From: Macrothele yani
Lineage: Eukaryota > Arthropoda > Arachnida > Araneae > Macrothelidae
DNA length: 64,000 nt
Direction: 5' to 3'
NCBI GenBank assembly: GCA_039090855.1
Contig: CM077005.1
Coordinates: forward strand, 15,849,921 to 15,913,920
The position numbers and the translations under genes were made by a program. Shown in pieces: positions 35,650 through 47,330 of the stretch. How positions within the stretch are numbered: position 1 is the stretch's first letter; every line of letters begins with the position of its first letter. The notes below the pieces were generated by a model that saw nothing but the letters and a program-made list of their open reading frames with translations, was not told the DNA's origin and ran no database searches.

Positions 35650-38412
35650 CATAGATGCCAACCTCTAACAGTAGTTTTCAGTAACCAACATGTTAACAAT
35701 TTTTTTTTTCAGTAATTTTCAGTAATCCAGTCTACAGCGGCAAATTTGGGTACTTAACACTGCAACAAATTTTAATCTGTCAGAACTATTAACAAAATAA
35801 TAATAATAATAATACAATAAAAATAATTTGCTAGAGGGAAAATTTTAAAATACTGTCTACCAGAAAAATATAATAAATTACCTCCAGACATGAAGAAAAA
35901 TTATTCCTTGGAATGTTGGCCAAATTATTATGATAAACTGGCTGTAGTTACCATTTTAGCCTTCCTTAATTCAATTTGTGAAAACTTCTTCTGATAGCAT
36001 AGTTCACTGTGTGCAATGCTATTTATTTTTTCTACTAATAAAGAAGACAGCACATGAGTACTTAAATTAGGTCTGAATTCATTCATGTTTTTTTTTACAA
36101 TACTGAAAATTTTTTCTGTACTTGCATTGCTATGAGGGACTATTAAAATCATTTTCATAATTTTGCTTAATGATTCATACTTCAACTGGCCACTTTCATT
36201 TTTCATTAAAGAAATTCTGTGCCACACTTCATCCATTCTCCCAGAAGTAACAGCACAGTTAAAATTTTCAAACTAGTAGTGAGCAAATTCAGATTCCACC
36301 TTGTCAGATTCTTCTGGTTTCAAAACAGGAAACACATATATTGGAATGATGCAAAAGAAACACTTTGCCTTAATGCTACATCTGCAATTTCAGCCTGCCT
36401 TGTAAAATTCCCTTACCTCAGAATAAAAAGTAGCCACTGTGTCTTCACTCAGATCTGCAGTTGTGCCTATATAAGATCTCGCTTTTGACCCAATTATGAG
36501 ATCACAGTTTTCTTTTTGATTTCTCCTTCTTTCAAAATTTCCATCTGCAAGAGATGTTGCTGTCACATCAAACGCCGATGGCTTGATAAATCGTACAAGC
36601 AATTCAGATAACAGACTATGAAGTTTTTTTTTAATACATGCACAAGCGGAGCTTCCTGCTGCAAGAACATGTTAACAGATGTAAATAATGGAAGAGTAGC
36701 AGATAAAACAAGACAAAGTTTAGATGAAGGATTTCCAATCATACTTGCGCAAGGTTCTTATACTGTGAATTAGCTTTTTCATTGTCACTGAAATAATGTT
36801 CTAGAGCCTCCCACTGTTCTAAAATTCTGTCAATGGATTCCAAAAGTGATAACCAGCGAGTATTGACATGCTTTAGAATTTTGTGTCGTTTAGTACCACA
36901 AACAGCTTGACTCAGTTTTAGATTGTGTTTCCTCTTTGAACTTTTCTCCAAAAAAAAAAAAAAAAGAACTGTATCAGAAACTACTTAACATTAAATCCTT
37001 TCAGTTGAGTAGCAGATTTCTGTGCAGCTAAATTTACGAAATGGCACGAACATCGCTGCACTATGATTGCAGGCTGAACCTTCTTTATGTGAGAAACACC
37101 ACCTTTTACTTGACCTATCATAGTGTTAGCATTGTCACAAGAAAATGACACATATTTGCTCCATGAGATTTTTTTTTAACAAACTCATTGTTCAAAATGT
37201 TGAATATTCCTTCACCTGTATTATTAACTTGATTCAAATAATGATAACAAAACAGTTAAATATTTCCCTATTTTTTCGTCAAAATATGTTATTGTAATGG
37301 GATACAGTTTATTTGCATGAGCATCATTACTTCCGTCCGTAGATAGAGAAAAAAAGATTTTTTTTTTAACTTCAGATACGATGTTACTTGTAGAAACACT
37401 GGCCATGTGCTGAATTAGTGCAGTAGCCTTGGTTCTTCCACACGAATATTTTTTGCGATCGCTGAATCGGGAAACATGGCTTGAAATAAACGGTTTAGCA
37501 TGGTCAGCAGCTGCTATGGGTAAATTGTGTTCCACATAAAATGAAGTGAACATAAGTTCTGCATTTATTACACTGTTCTCCTTAGATGCAAACAAATCGC
37601 TCACTGACTGAAATTTCAACTCACCGAAAGATTTATGCTTTTTCGATTCTGCGTGTCTTCGGCAATCATCCCGCCCACCGTGCGCAATACTAAAATCACA
37701 TCTACAAATTCTGCAAAACACGTGGTTCACAGAAACTTTTGATTTCTCAAAACAGGGCCAATCTCTATTGTAAGTTTCTAGAAAACACTGTTTCTTCTTC
37801 AACGACGAAGGTTTGTCTAAAGAACGCTTCATTCTAAATAAATGAAAGAAAACAGCAAAAAAAAAAAAAAAACTTCACAATGTCCTCACCCTTCCGTGAT
37901 GTAACAGTACAGTAGTACTTGCAGCAGAGAGAACCAAAAAGCATCAAGGACAATAAAGCAGAAGTGTTGCCTACGAGGAACGAAAGCAACTGCCCTGGTT
38001 GCACGCAGGAGACACGAAGTGCATCACGGGAGTTCGGAATGAATGCCTAAGCAGCATCCGCACAGAGCTAAACTGCGTAGTTGCGTCCGGCAGGGAGAGA
38101 ACCAATGGGAGCAGTGTCATGGAATGAAACACTGAGCCAGCATAGTGTGGTTGCTGCTCAGTCTACGGTAGATAAATTGCCAATTAAGATGCAGAAATCT
38201 ATAATACACAGAATGTAGCATTTAATCCTCCCCCACCCCAGAAAAACTTGAAGACCCAACAAACATTTTTAAGTTGATAAAAATTTGCTTTCTACCACAG
38301 AAAATTAAATCAAATGGCGATTTTTCGTAATTTCAGCGGTGTTTCCGTACTTCCGTAACAGCAACCAAATATCCGTAAAATTACGGAAAATCCATACTAC
38401 TTGGCATCTATG
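35650..38412 (-). mobile_element. hAT element delta, 2.8 kb, inside a LINE
   Basis: Ends CATAGATGCCAAC (35650) and the inverse of CATAGATGCCAAG (38412), with TATATG directly outside both (35644-35649, 38413-38418), a 6 bp duplication. It splits the LINE between its palm and thumb. Carries the decayed transposase at 35928-37832. Confidence 0.83.
35928..37832 (-). pseudogene. hAT transposase of element delta, heavily decayed
   Basis: The start codon is at 37830-37832. A BED-type finger is clear: CRICRCDFSIAHGGRDDCRR then HAESKKH. The next 100 residues include FFSLSTDGSNDAHANKLYPI, the catalytic Asp region. Further on, KILKHVNTRWLSLLESIDRI with the 'TRW' motif, and the C-terminal block PHSNASTEKIFSIVKKN, the dimerisation region with the catalytic Glu. 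About four frame breaks. Element epsilon at 55760-58148 encodes a relative with the same motifs. Confidence 0.85.
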
Positions 38413-39060
38413 TATATGTCTAAATGGCACAGTGATTGATCAAGTGAATGAGTTTGTGTATTTAGAAAGCATGTTTGACAGAGAGAACAAATTGGATGGT
38501 GAAATTAGTAGGCAAGTGGATTCTTCATTGAAAGTCATAGCTGTTTTGGGAGGTTTTCAACAGGAATGATGGGTTCTCAAGAGTGTGGAATGACTGTGTA
38601 TGAGAGTAATTGTTCCTACTCTGATGTATGGCAGTGAAACCTGGCTATTATAGAAGAAACAATGGAGACATTTGTGTGCTGGAGAAATGCGTTACTTACG
38701 GGGGTTTGTGCCAAGACAGGTTCTAATTGTGTGAGGAATGAAGATGTGTTGCAGTTGTGTAATGTGAAGCAAAATGTTGTTAGCAAAGCGGAGACTAATA
38801 TTCTTAGGTGGTTTGGACATATTGAAAGAATGAGTAATGAAATGCTTACTAAGAAATGTTTTTAGCCCAATTGGCAGAAAGGAAAGGCAGAGGAAGGCCA
38901 AGGAAGTTATGGGAGGATCAGATCCAGGAGTGTCTGCATGAGAAAAAGGTTATGATTATGAAGTATAGAAGGTCTTGTGTACGTCGCGGGATGGATGCCA
39001 GTGAAGCCCGAGTTGTATGTCAAGATCACTGTAAATGGAGAAGTTTGATATGACAATAGT
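38413..39060 (+). pseudogene. LINE reverse transcriptase, 3' part after hAT delta
   Basis: Reads VNEFVYLESMFDRENKLDGE (the 'YLG' thumb region), then ILRWFGHIERMSNEMLTKK, RKGRGRPRKLWEDQI and ACQDHCKWRSLI-type ending at 39052. The 'LRWFGHVERM..GRPRK' C-terminus is common in arthropod LINEs. The element ends near 39060 in a short AGTAAGTAAATAA tail. Confidence 0.8.
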
Positions 39061-39746
39061 AAGTAAATAATCAGTTAAAAATTCATCTGGTAGTTTGTAT
39101 TTCTTTGTGGAGCTAACCTCTGAATCTCAGAGAAAAGCTTAGTGATATGTACGTATGCATGTATATCCTAATCCAGGTTTGTCTTTTGAGCAAAATTAAT
39201 TCCTGATGAATCTCTGTTTATATTTGTGCACTGAAGTGCCAAAAGTAACGGAATATCAGTATGCAAATTTTTAACTGGCACTGCTGTCGTATAACGGCTT
39301 CAACACACGGCATGATTTTTATCAGTTGCATGGTAGTGGCAACCAGACATGGATGGGACATTCAATTTCCAAAGTATTGTGTGAACATTCAGCACTCCTT
39401 GATTCACAATGTCACTTTTATACTCAGAATACCTTCTGGAAGGCTTTACCACCCACAGTGGACAGTGCAGTGGCCTACCATGCGTGCTGAATGACCATGA
39501 CCAGCAGCATCTGACCAGTATTGTCTGTGCTAACAGATAAGTGACACTGGCTCAAATAACATCCACATTCAATGCAGTGTAATTTATTGTCCATATGGTA
39601 CAGGAGCAGAAGACCCACTTGAGTGCCTTTGTTAACACCACGACATCGGACACAGCGCCTCACCTGGGCTCGTGAACACAGTAATTGGACCCTGGAAGAC
39701 TGGCAACATGTGGCATAGTCCGATGAGTGACACTACCAGTTGTTAC

Positions 39747-41923
39747 CAAGGTTCATACTCGTTTTTGAAAATGGAAATTAAAGAGTTCTTAAGGACCTTC
39801 AGGCTATTTTTAAGGACCTTTAAATATTTTTTAGGGACTTCATAATCGCTGCATGCAAATATACACAATATACAAAATGTGAGTTAAATATTACAACATA
39901 AGTCATTTTAACACAAAAAATCAATTTTGTTGAAACTAATGAATATTTCCATTGCACAAATATACGAATTAAAATTAGTTCTACTAAAATAAACCTAAAT
40001 ACTCCAACAGAAAAACCAACTAACTTAAAAGTTCCTTATATACATTACTAACTGGTAATACTGGATCCATTATTTATCCTGAAGCATATCTTTGCATCTA
40101 CAGAACTAACACTCTGCTTCTTCATATTGTGGTGTGAAGCATAAAATTTATTTACTTTCGAATTTCAATTTTCAACAAATTTTCACCCATTAATTGTGAT
40201 TATAGGCCCATCTTTGTGGTTTCAGAAACTTTTTAAATTTGCATTTGTTTTTCCTTCAAAGTTTATCCGAATTTATATTTTTTTATTAATTTACAAATTC
40301 ATTTTAATAAAAATAGTATTACAAATACAGCTTAGAATTTCATATGGTTGTGATTGTCAGTCTTTAAAATGTTTGGTATCTTTACCTTTCCATTCAATAA
40401 CTTAATTCTTTCCATTAGAATTACTTTTACAAATATGTACAGACCACAGGTCAAGAAACTAAATGCATTATTTCTGTGGGTGGCATCACTACAAGTGCTG
40501 CGGCTGGAAAAATAACACTTTTATAAAAATGCAGCACAGCTTGTTAGACCTGTTTTAGGTTAATGAAGCAAGTAAACACACTATCTAAATCAAATCGAAA
40601 ACACACAAGTTCATTGTAACTTAAATCATATCATCGGAATTGAAAGCCCTAAGTTCAATAAAAATGCTTGCATAAATTTCATAACTACATTGGCAAAATT
40701 CAAAAATCAAAACTGAACAGTGAAGCATCACTTTCTTTTAAGTATTTATTTATTTTTTAATTTACTACACAGCTTCAGAATTCCCAAATCTGGAGAAAAA
40801 TTTGGTTTTCGTAGATTTGGATGAATAAACACATTTTTGCTTGTGTAACTGTTGCATTTTTATTTTTATTTTATTTTAAATTCTACAGCTGCAGCACTTG
40901 TAGTAATTTCTTCTATACACTTAATGCAGGTTGATTTTCAACATTTGGCAATAGTGTATAGGTGTAAAAGCTAAAACAAACTGCAGTAACAAGACACCTA
41001 TGAAATTTCCTTCAGAATTTTTACTTCTATTATACATCTTTTTTTGCTCTTAAACTTAAAAATTAGTAATGCAATTTAACAATAACTGCAAGGAAATTAT
41101 ATTATGTACATATTCACTTTTTTGAGGTCAAACAAAGGACGTAGGCCTACAATGAAATCAATTTTTCAGCTCCTTTTTTGCAACTACTGACATGGTAATT
41201 TCTGCCAATTCTTCATTTTTTTCCTTTATTAATTTTCGAAAACTATTTGATTGAAGGAAGCAGTTCATATCTCTCATCAATTCCCCTTGGGTGGCAAGGT
41301 CATCTGCACGTTTCTCTAATTCGACAATATTTTTTTCTACTTTCAGTTTTTTCGTACTAAGCATTTGCAATTCCTCCTCAATCAATTTACGTTTCCTCCC
41401 AGATGTTGCTTGGCAATTTTTTTTTTTTTGGCATCTAAATATTGAAAATATTTCTGTCTAGCTGAAAAGACAGAAGCTCTAAGTTCTTTACTTAGTACCA
41501 CATTCTCTAATAAATAACAGAAGATAACAATCTGAACTGCACTGACCCTGCGCAAAGAAAACAAGAAGCCAGCAATAAATCTAATGTAAACCAAAGGGAT
41601 TTGATGGTAGCTGGTTGGCAAATTGCCAAAAGCAATACAGAACATGGGTAAACTTTTGTGACATGCGATCTAGTGGATCTAGTGACATAAAACCATCAGT
41701 ACGCTAATGAACCCAGCTGGCCTGCGTAATGCGCTTTCCTTTGGTTAAAAAAAAAAATTGCGACCTTTTTAACGACCAAATATAATATAATTACGGTGTT
41801 TTCAAGGACTTTTTAAGATCCCTTAAAAACAGAACAGAAATTAAGGAGTTCTTAAGGGCCCTTAAAAAAGGTAAATGGAAATTAAGGAGTTCTTAAGGAC
41901 GTTTAAGGACCGTACGAACCCTG
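39747..41923 (-). mobile_element. hAT element gamma, 2.2 kb, inside the Tc1-like element
   Basis: Ends CAAGGTTCATACTCG (39747) and the inverse of CAGGGTTCGTACGG (41923), with GTTAC on both outer sides (39742-39746, 41924-41928), a 5 bp duplication. 'TTAAGGACCTTTAA' phrases recur just inside both ends. It encodes only the C-terminal part of a transposase. Confidence 0.82.
41158..41645 (-). pseudogene. hAT gamma transposase C-terminus (coiled coil)
   Basis: Two overlapping minus frames: FSARQKYFQYLDAKKKKI, then after a frameshift near 41385 a charged coiled coil with LKVEKNIVELEKRADDLA and SNSFRKLIKEKNEELAEI, ending 41158. This matches the charged coiled-coil tail that follows the 'ERGFS' block in the beta-type hAT transposases; the catalytic part is deleted. 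Confidence 0.7.
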
Positions 41924-42502
41924 GTTACAAGCTGATGGTGGGGTTCGAGTGTGGCCCAGACACCACGAGGCCATGGACCCAAGCTGTCAACTAGGCTACG
42001 TGCAACCTGGTGGTGGTTCCGTACATGTGTGGGGTGCCTCTACACGGCACGGTTTGGGTCTTCTAGTCCTCGTAAACATGTCATTAACCGGAAACCACTT
42101 TCTTGCTCTGCTGGGTGATCACTTGCAGGACTTCATGTATCCCAACAATGGGATTTTCCAGGCAAACAATGAACCATGTATTGGGCCCAAGTTATCCAAA
42201 ATTGGTTCGAGGAGCATTCTGGACATTTCCGACGAATGGTGTAGCCATCACGTTTGCCCAACACGAACCCAATGGAGCACTTATGGGATGTGGTGGAAAG
42301 GTCCATTTACACCCAAGATCCTGCACCTACAAATACCTGGGAACTGTGGATGGGTATTCAGACAACATGGCTCAACATCTCTCCCAAAAGTCTTCCAGCC
42401 ACATGTGGAATCGATGCCACGTTAAGTTGCTGCACTTCACTGGGCTAGATGAGGTTCTTCACAATACTAGGTACTTATCCCATGACTTTTGGCACTTCAG
42501 TG

Positions 42503-43100
42503 TATTTGCTAATAGAAACATTTTAAAAACTAGAAAAATATTTTAAAAATGGCTTTGTGTAATTCAAGAGATTAAAAAAATGTTTCACAAGCTCGTTCAA
42601 GGGGTGCACTTGTGAATACAAACCCTCCCTTGAATGTGCTTGTCATGAAGGGTCTTAATTTTTTTTTTCATTACATGAAGCCACTATCCTTTTTAAGTTT
42701 CCTGGTGTTTAAAATGTTTTTAATTCACATCCTTGAAGAAAAACAGTTTTCAGGCTATTTGTAAAAAATATGCAGCCATTTGGCTTCATGTTTTGAGTTA
42801 GATAATTTTTAAAATAGATACCCATTAAAACTCAATTAAAAGTTGTTTGGCAAAAAGTTTGAAAGGCATGTCTTAGGGGAAACATTAAATATAACTTATG
42901 CTCTGATGGTGAATAAGGCAAGTCTACTTAAGGTTTTTTGCCTTTAATACTTCAATTGGTGTTTCATACTTTGATTTTCAGTTGATGCATGGCACATTTA
43001 AATATTTATTTACTGTTGCCAGCCTTATGAATGCATGCTTTCGTAAATACATGTACCAGCCACTGATTTAGCAATTATTCAAGACTGCTGCTCGTCAGTA
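42503..43100. other. Intron, nothing recognised
   Basis: A/T-rich, no repeat family that I can place. Confidence 0.5.
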
Positions 43101-43960
43101 ATCATCAGTAGTGCTGATCACAACAGGAAAAACAAAGGATCTTTCGGAGTTTAATAAAGGGCTTATTTAATGTGGTGCCTATTTTGAAAAAAGAGAAGTG
43201 ACTGCTTTAGCAAAACGTGAAATATCCCAGGTCTTTAATCAGTGGAAAAATAACCCATATTGCTTGTATAAGAGGCACATCTGTGGCACAATGACGGTGT
43301 GTCGGGAGCAAGATCACTGTTCTGCGAGAGAAGGCTTGTAGTATGGAGAAACAGGACTGTGTGCAGCAATTGACTGAAGCATTCAATAAAGGCTGTTCCT
43401 GACCCATATTTCATCCAACTATTGGCAGAGAATTGAAGAGGATCAACATTGGAAGTTGTATACTTATGTGGAAACCACTGTTTTTTGCAAAGAATCAGAA
43501 ATTTCATCTACAGTGGTGTCAGGAATACTGTGACTGGACACTGTGGAAGATTTGAATAAGGTAATGTGATCCGAGTCGTGGTATGGCTTGTTCTGTACCG
43601 ATAGTAGGCATAGAGTTTGGCTGGAGTAGCATGGAGAAATTAACGCAGCTTGTGTGCTTTGTAAACGCAGCTCAAGGTTCTAAAGATGGTGTCATGGTGT
43701 GAGGCACATTCTGTTGGTACAGAACTTGCCCATTGACATCGCTGGAAGATCTGGTGTTCTCCAAGGATTATCTGAATGTTGTTGCTGATCAAGTCTATCA
43801 TTCAATGTTGACTTTTTATCCAGCAGGTGACTTGTTTCGTCGACAACAATGCTACTGTAAATCAGAACAAGATGTGTTCAAAAGAGCTCAACAGCAACTT
43901 TCCCCACAAAACCTGGATCTGAATCCCATTGAGAATGTATGGGCCATTTGAAAAAAAAAA
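43101..43960 (+). pseudogene. Tc1/mariner transposase fossil
   Basis: Scattered frames retain DLSEFNKGLI (N-terminal helix-turn-helix region of Tc1 transposases), ALAKREISQ, a region with 'DGVMVWGTF' decayed to stops near 43690, and SPQNLDLNPIENVWAI at 43902-43951, the 'SPDLNPIENVW' block with the third acidic residue. Many stops. No terminal repeats were identified. Confidence 0.68.
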
Positions 43961-44140
43961 CAGGTTCTGTAACATAGTCCTCTTCTATCAAATCTGAGCC
44001 AGTTAACACGTTTGCTTCCGATGTGTTATTTTAACAGCAAGCACGCAGTGCTGGCAAGAAACCCAGGCAAATCCCCCAAGATGCCACAAGGTGTCATGTG
44101 GCACCACGGATGAGCTTCTATGCATTTGGATCAACCTAGC

Positions 44141-44371
44141 CAGCCGCGCCAGTAACACAGTGGTCTCAGCGATGGCTTCTGTCATTTGTCCGAGATGGGT
44201 CCGGGTTCGAATCCAGTGAGGTATGGATGTTGCATTTACCTTACGGCACAGGCTTTCTTCCTTCCCTGGAACCAGTGGCCCTAAATTAGGGACAGGCAAC
44301 TGCTTATAGCCCACAGAGTTGCTCATGGTTGTCTTTAAACCTCCAATAATAATAATAATAATAATAATAAA
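44141..44371 (+). mobile_element. tRNA-SINE, plus strand, (AAT)n tail
   Basis: A-box-like CAGTGGTCTCAGCGATGGC, B-box GGTTCGAATCCAG (44212-44224), body 'GGCACAGGCTTTCTTCC' and 'GCTTATAGCCCACAGAGTTG', then (AAT)n. Same family as 46774, 63131 and the split copy at 14402/22757. Confidence 0.85.
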
Positions 44372-44462
44372 AAATATGGAATGCAAGTAACACCCTTTGC
44401 ACATTTCAAGCTTCCCAATGTAAAAACAATGTTTCAAATCATGCTAATAGTTGCAGAGATGT

Positions 44463-44696
44463 GGTGTCCACAGGCAGACAGAAAAACTGATAACATAAGC
44501 ACGATCTTTTTTACAAAAGATGTGCTGAAAAAAGGTTAGACTGATTTCCTAAAAAAAATTCAAACATATATTTTTAAGCAATAATTTCAAGGCTTTTCAA
44601 GACAGCTTTTAAAAAAACATCATTTTCCCAGCATATTACATGCCTTAAAAACGTAATTATGATTTTCAAGGACTTTCCAGGATTTCAGGCACCCTG
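44463..44696 (+). mobile_element. hAT-type terminus
   Basis: Ends at 44696 in GATTTCAGGCACCCTG, inverse CAGGGTGCCTGAAATCC, a relative of the alpha ends. The left part (44500-44525, 'CTTTTTTACAAAAGATGTGCT') matches 17705-17745. Confidence 0.45.
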
Positions 44697-44805
44697 CCCA
44701 CCTAATAATGCATTGGTCCACCTTTCCAAGCCATCGTGAACTCAGTGGTTACACGAGCCTGATGACATGGTGCATCATCCTGTTGAAACATGGCACTGTA
44801 GTCCA

Positions 44806-45488
44806 GGTAAATCTCCTGCACATATGGAGATGGTCTGCTAACAGGTCACTGTAGCGTCCACCATTTAGTGTTTGCGGGATGATAAACCAACGGACATAGG
44901 ACTTGCCAGGAAAGACAAGTAAACCTCCTGCAGATATGGATGGAAATGGTCGGTTAACAGGTCCCTGTAATGATCACCATTCAGTGTTTGTGGGATGATA
45001 ACCAACAGACCTAGGGCTTGCCAGGAAAGACGGGTAAACCTCCAGCAGATATGGATGGAGATGGTCGGTTAACAGGTCCCGGTAGTATCCACCATTCAGT
45101 GTTTGCAGGACGATAGCCAACGAACATAGGGCTTGCCAGGAAAGACGGGTAAACCTCCTGCATATATGGATGGAGATGGTCGGCTAATAGGTCCCTGTAG
45201 TGTCCACCATTCAGTGTTTGTGGGATGATAACCAACAGACCTAGGGCTTGCCAGGAAAGACGGGTAAACCTCCAGCAGATATGGATGGAGATGGTCGGTT
45301 AACAGGTCCCGGTAGTATCCACCATTCAGTGTTTGTGGGACGATAACCAACGAACATAGGGCTTGCCAGGAAAGACGGGTAAACCTCCTGCATATATGGA
45401 TGGAGATGGTCGGCTAATAGGTCCCTGTAGTGTCCACCATTCAGTGTTTGTGGGATGATAACCAACAGACCTAGGGCTTGCCAGGAAA
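44806..45488. repeat. 115 bp minisatellite, about six units
   Basis: 'GCTTGCCAGGAAAGACGGGT' starts units at about 45016, 45131, 45246, 45361 and 45476; earlier, more diverged units start near 44806 and 44921. Two unit types alternate (CTGCATATATGG / CAGCAGATATGG), giving a 230 bp higher-order period. On the minus strand one unit encodes TLNGGHYRDLLADHLHPYMQ and neighbours, a Tc1 transposase segment. As 115 is not a multiple of 3, the frame rotates from unit to unit. Confidence 0.9.
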
Positions 45489-45870
45489 AAGCTCAGACCA
45501 GACCAGAACACCACCTCCACCTGCCTGTTGAACCACAACTGCACACCCAGGAGATGCCATTTATGCCATATACGAACATTGCCATCAGCCTGGAGCGGTA
45601 GTAAATTGGACTCGCAACTTCCAGATGACCTTCTGCCATCTGTTGAGGGTCCATTGCCAACATTCCTGGGCCCATGCAAGGAATTGTTTGCACTGACTGG
45701 GCTTCATCATGGGTACCCTTGTTGGTGTTCGGCTGTGGAACACCAGGAGAAGCAAGGTACAGCACATGGTGCACGTGGAAATAGGCCAAACTGCACTGCT
45801 GCTGTACTAATGGATGAGCTGGATGACTGTTGCACATTGTTGCTGAGATAGCAGCTGTGACCACTGACAC
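45489..45870 (-). pseudogene. Tc1-like transposase fragment next to the minisatellite
   Basis: Minus frames include PGCAVVVQQAGGGGVLVWS, the 'RQAGGGSVMVWG' region of Tc1 transposases, which lies directly N-terminal to the segment repeated in 44806-45488. N-terminal pieces further up are scrambled. No terminal repeats seen. Confidence 0.65.
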
Positions 45871-46165
45871 TCAAAGAACAAACACATGCGGTTGACCAAT
45901 CTGAACTCTTCTGCTGGATGTCAAGTGCAGCTGTTTCTGAAGTACTGGCAACTGCCTTTCAGGCCCCAACTATCTGCCTGTGATTAAATTGGATTAAGTC
46001 ACCATGTTTCCACACTATTGGTAAATGTTTACTGATCGCATACAGAAGATAGGTGTGTACAATTCACAGTACCCACGTGTAACATTGATATCACGTGATA
46101 CTATGTTATCGCTCTGAATATGTAAAATGGGGTTCTTCCTATTCCTAATGCAAAGATAACTCAGT

Positions 46166-46640
46166 GTATTGTTGTCATCATCGTAAACCATTATCAATCC
46201 ACTGCTGGATGAAGGTCTCCCCGAGTTTCTTCCACAATTGTCTGTCTTGAGCCTGCCTCCTCCATGTCACTCCGGCATGCTTTCGAATTTCATCCATCCA
46301 TCTCCCATGGGGTCTTCTTCTGTCCCTCGGAATCCAGTATAAAATTTCAGTTGTCCATCGGTGGTCCATTCTTCTGGCAACATGTCCAGCCCATTGCCAT
46401 TTCAGTGATTTTACTCTGGTCATGATGTCGTCCACTCTTGTCATTTTCCTTATCCACAAGTTCCTCTTCTTATCTTTCCTGGTTACACCAAGCCTGCATC
46501 TCTTCATGCTCCTTTGAGTTGTCTGCAGTCTTTGTATGTCTTTTTTAGTAAAGGTCCACGTCTCTGCACCACATGTAAGCCCTGAAAGGATGTATTGATT
46601 AAACACTTTTCTTCTAAGACATAAGTAAACGAAATCCGCT
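46166..46640 (-). mobile_element. RTE LINE 3' fragment
   Basis: 5'-truncated copy of the RTE family: minus frame LCLRRKVFNQYILSGLTCGA, GAETWTFTKKDIQRLQTTQ, then the basic C-terminus ending FIQQWIDNG. More diverged from copies 1 and 2 than these are from each other. Followed on the plus side by poly(T). Confidence 0.88.
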
Positions 46641-46654
46641 GGAACCGACGTTTT

Positions 46655-47330
46655 TCTTTTTTTTTTTTTTTTTTTTTTTAAGAATAAACTCATATGAAAC
46701 AACAAATGTAAACCTTATTTGATTGACAAATTCATTCAACCACTTCAGTAAGGACAATAGTCCAGGTTCGTGATTTTTTTTTTTTTTGACTGAAGGTTTA
46801 AGACCACCATGAGCAACTTGGTGGGCTATAAGCAGTAACCCGTCCCTAACTTGGGGTCACTGGTTCCAGGGAAAGGGAAGAGCCAGTGCCGCAAGAGAAA
46901 CACAACAGCCACGTCTCACCAGGATTTGAACCTGGGCCCTTCACCAACAAATCATCATAAGCCAGCGCTTAGACCACTGCGCAACTGGGGCGGCCAGGTT
47001 TGTGATGAGCATCACGACTGCACCCTTTTTCAGTTGTAAAATGTGAGGCAGAAGTCCACTCTTTCACTCTCATCTTCAGTCACAACTGTGTTTGTAACTG
47101 TTGAATGAGATTCTTGTTGCAAATACTTTTCACCAGTCGGAAATAGACGGTTAAGTTTTTTTTTTTTTTTTTTTTTAAAGGGTAAACCCATATGAAACAA
47201 CCAATGTAAACTTTATTTGACTGACAAATTCATTCAACCACTTTAGTTTGTGATTTTTTTTTTTTTTTTTGACTGAAGGTTTAACTACCACAGTGAGCAA
47301 CTCAATGGGCTATAAGCAGTCGCCTGTAAT
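46655..47330. repeat. Direct duplication of a poly(T)-SINE block
   Basis: 46655-46830 and 47155-47330 share 'CATATGAAACAAC.AATGTAAAC', 'GACAAATTCATTCAACCACTT', a poly(T) run and the SINE 3' end 'GACTGAAGGTTTAA'. The second carries only the last ~60 bp of the SINE (47271-47330). Confidence 0.75.
46774..46993 (-). mobile_element. tRNA-SINE, minus strand, full length
   Basis: Poly(T) start, body, B-box-like GGTTCAAATCCTGG and A-box region at the right end. Flanked by CCAGGTTCGTGA (46762-46773) and CCAGGTTTGTGA (46994-47005), a 12 bp target duplication with one mismatch. Confidence 0.88.

Larger units (their letters stand above)
39300..42440 (+). pseudogene. Tc1-like transposase, decayed and interrupted
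   Basis: Before the hAT the frames end in NWTLEDWQHVAWSDES-type sequence (first catalytic Asp, 'WSDES'). After it: PGGGSVHVWGAS ('GGGSVMVWG'), NHFLALLGDHLQDFMYP, a decayed 'DNEPCH' block as NNEPC (second Asp lost), then TNPMEHLWDVVERSI, the 'NPIEHLWD' block holding the third acidic residue. Two or more frameshifts. A DD34E-type transposase in origin; inactive. Confidence 0.82.
39229..42502 (+). mobile_element. Tc1-like element, split by hAT gamma
   Basis: Terminal inverted repeats CACTGAAGTGCCAAAAGT (39229) and ...TTTTGGCACTTCAGTG (42502). The coding part is interrupted at 39747-41923 by hAT gamma. TA follows the right end; the left TA has mutated to TG. Confidence 0.82.

Noticed and set aside
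37224..37832. Domesticated BED-finger gene (ZBED-like)
   Set aside because: The open part is followed by frame breaks, lies between exact 6 bp duplications and TIRs, and belongs to hAT delta.
44806..45488. CRISPR-like array or a repetitive protein gene
   Set aside because: The units are contiguous without unique spacers, and the 115 bp period rotates the frame. The peptide is a transposase segment.
45528..45851. 107-codon plus frame beside the minisatellite
   Set aside because: It is antisense to the Tc1 transposase fragment.
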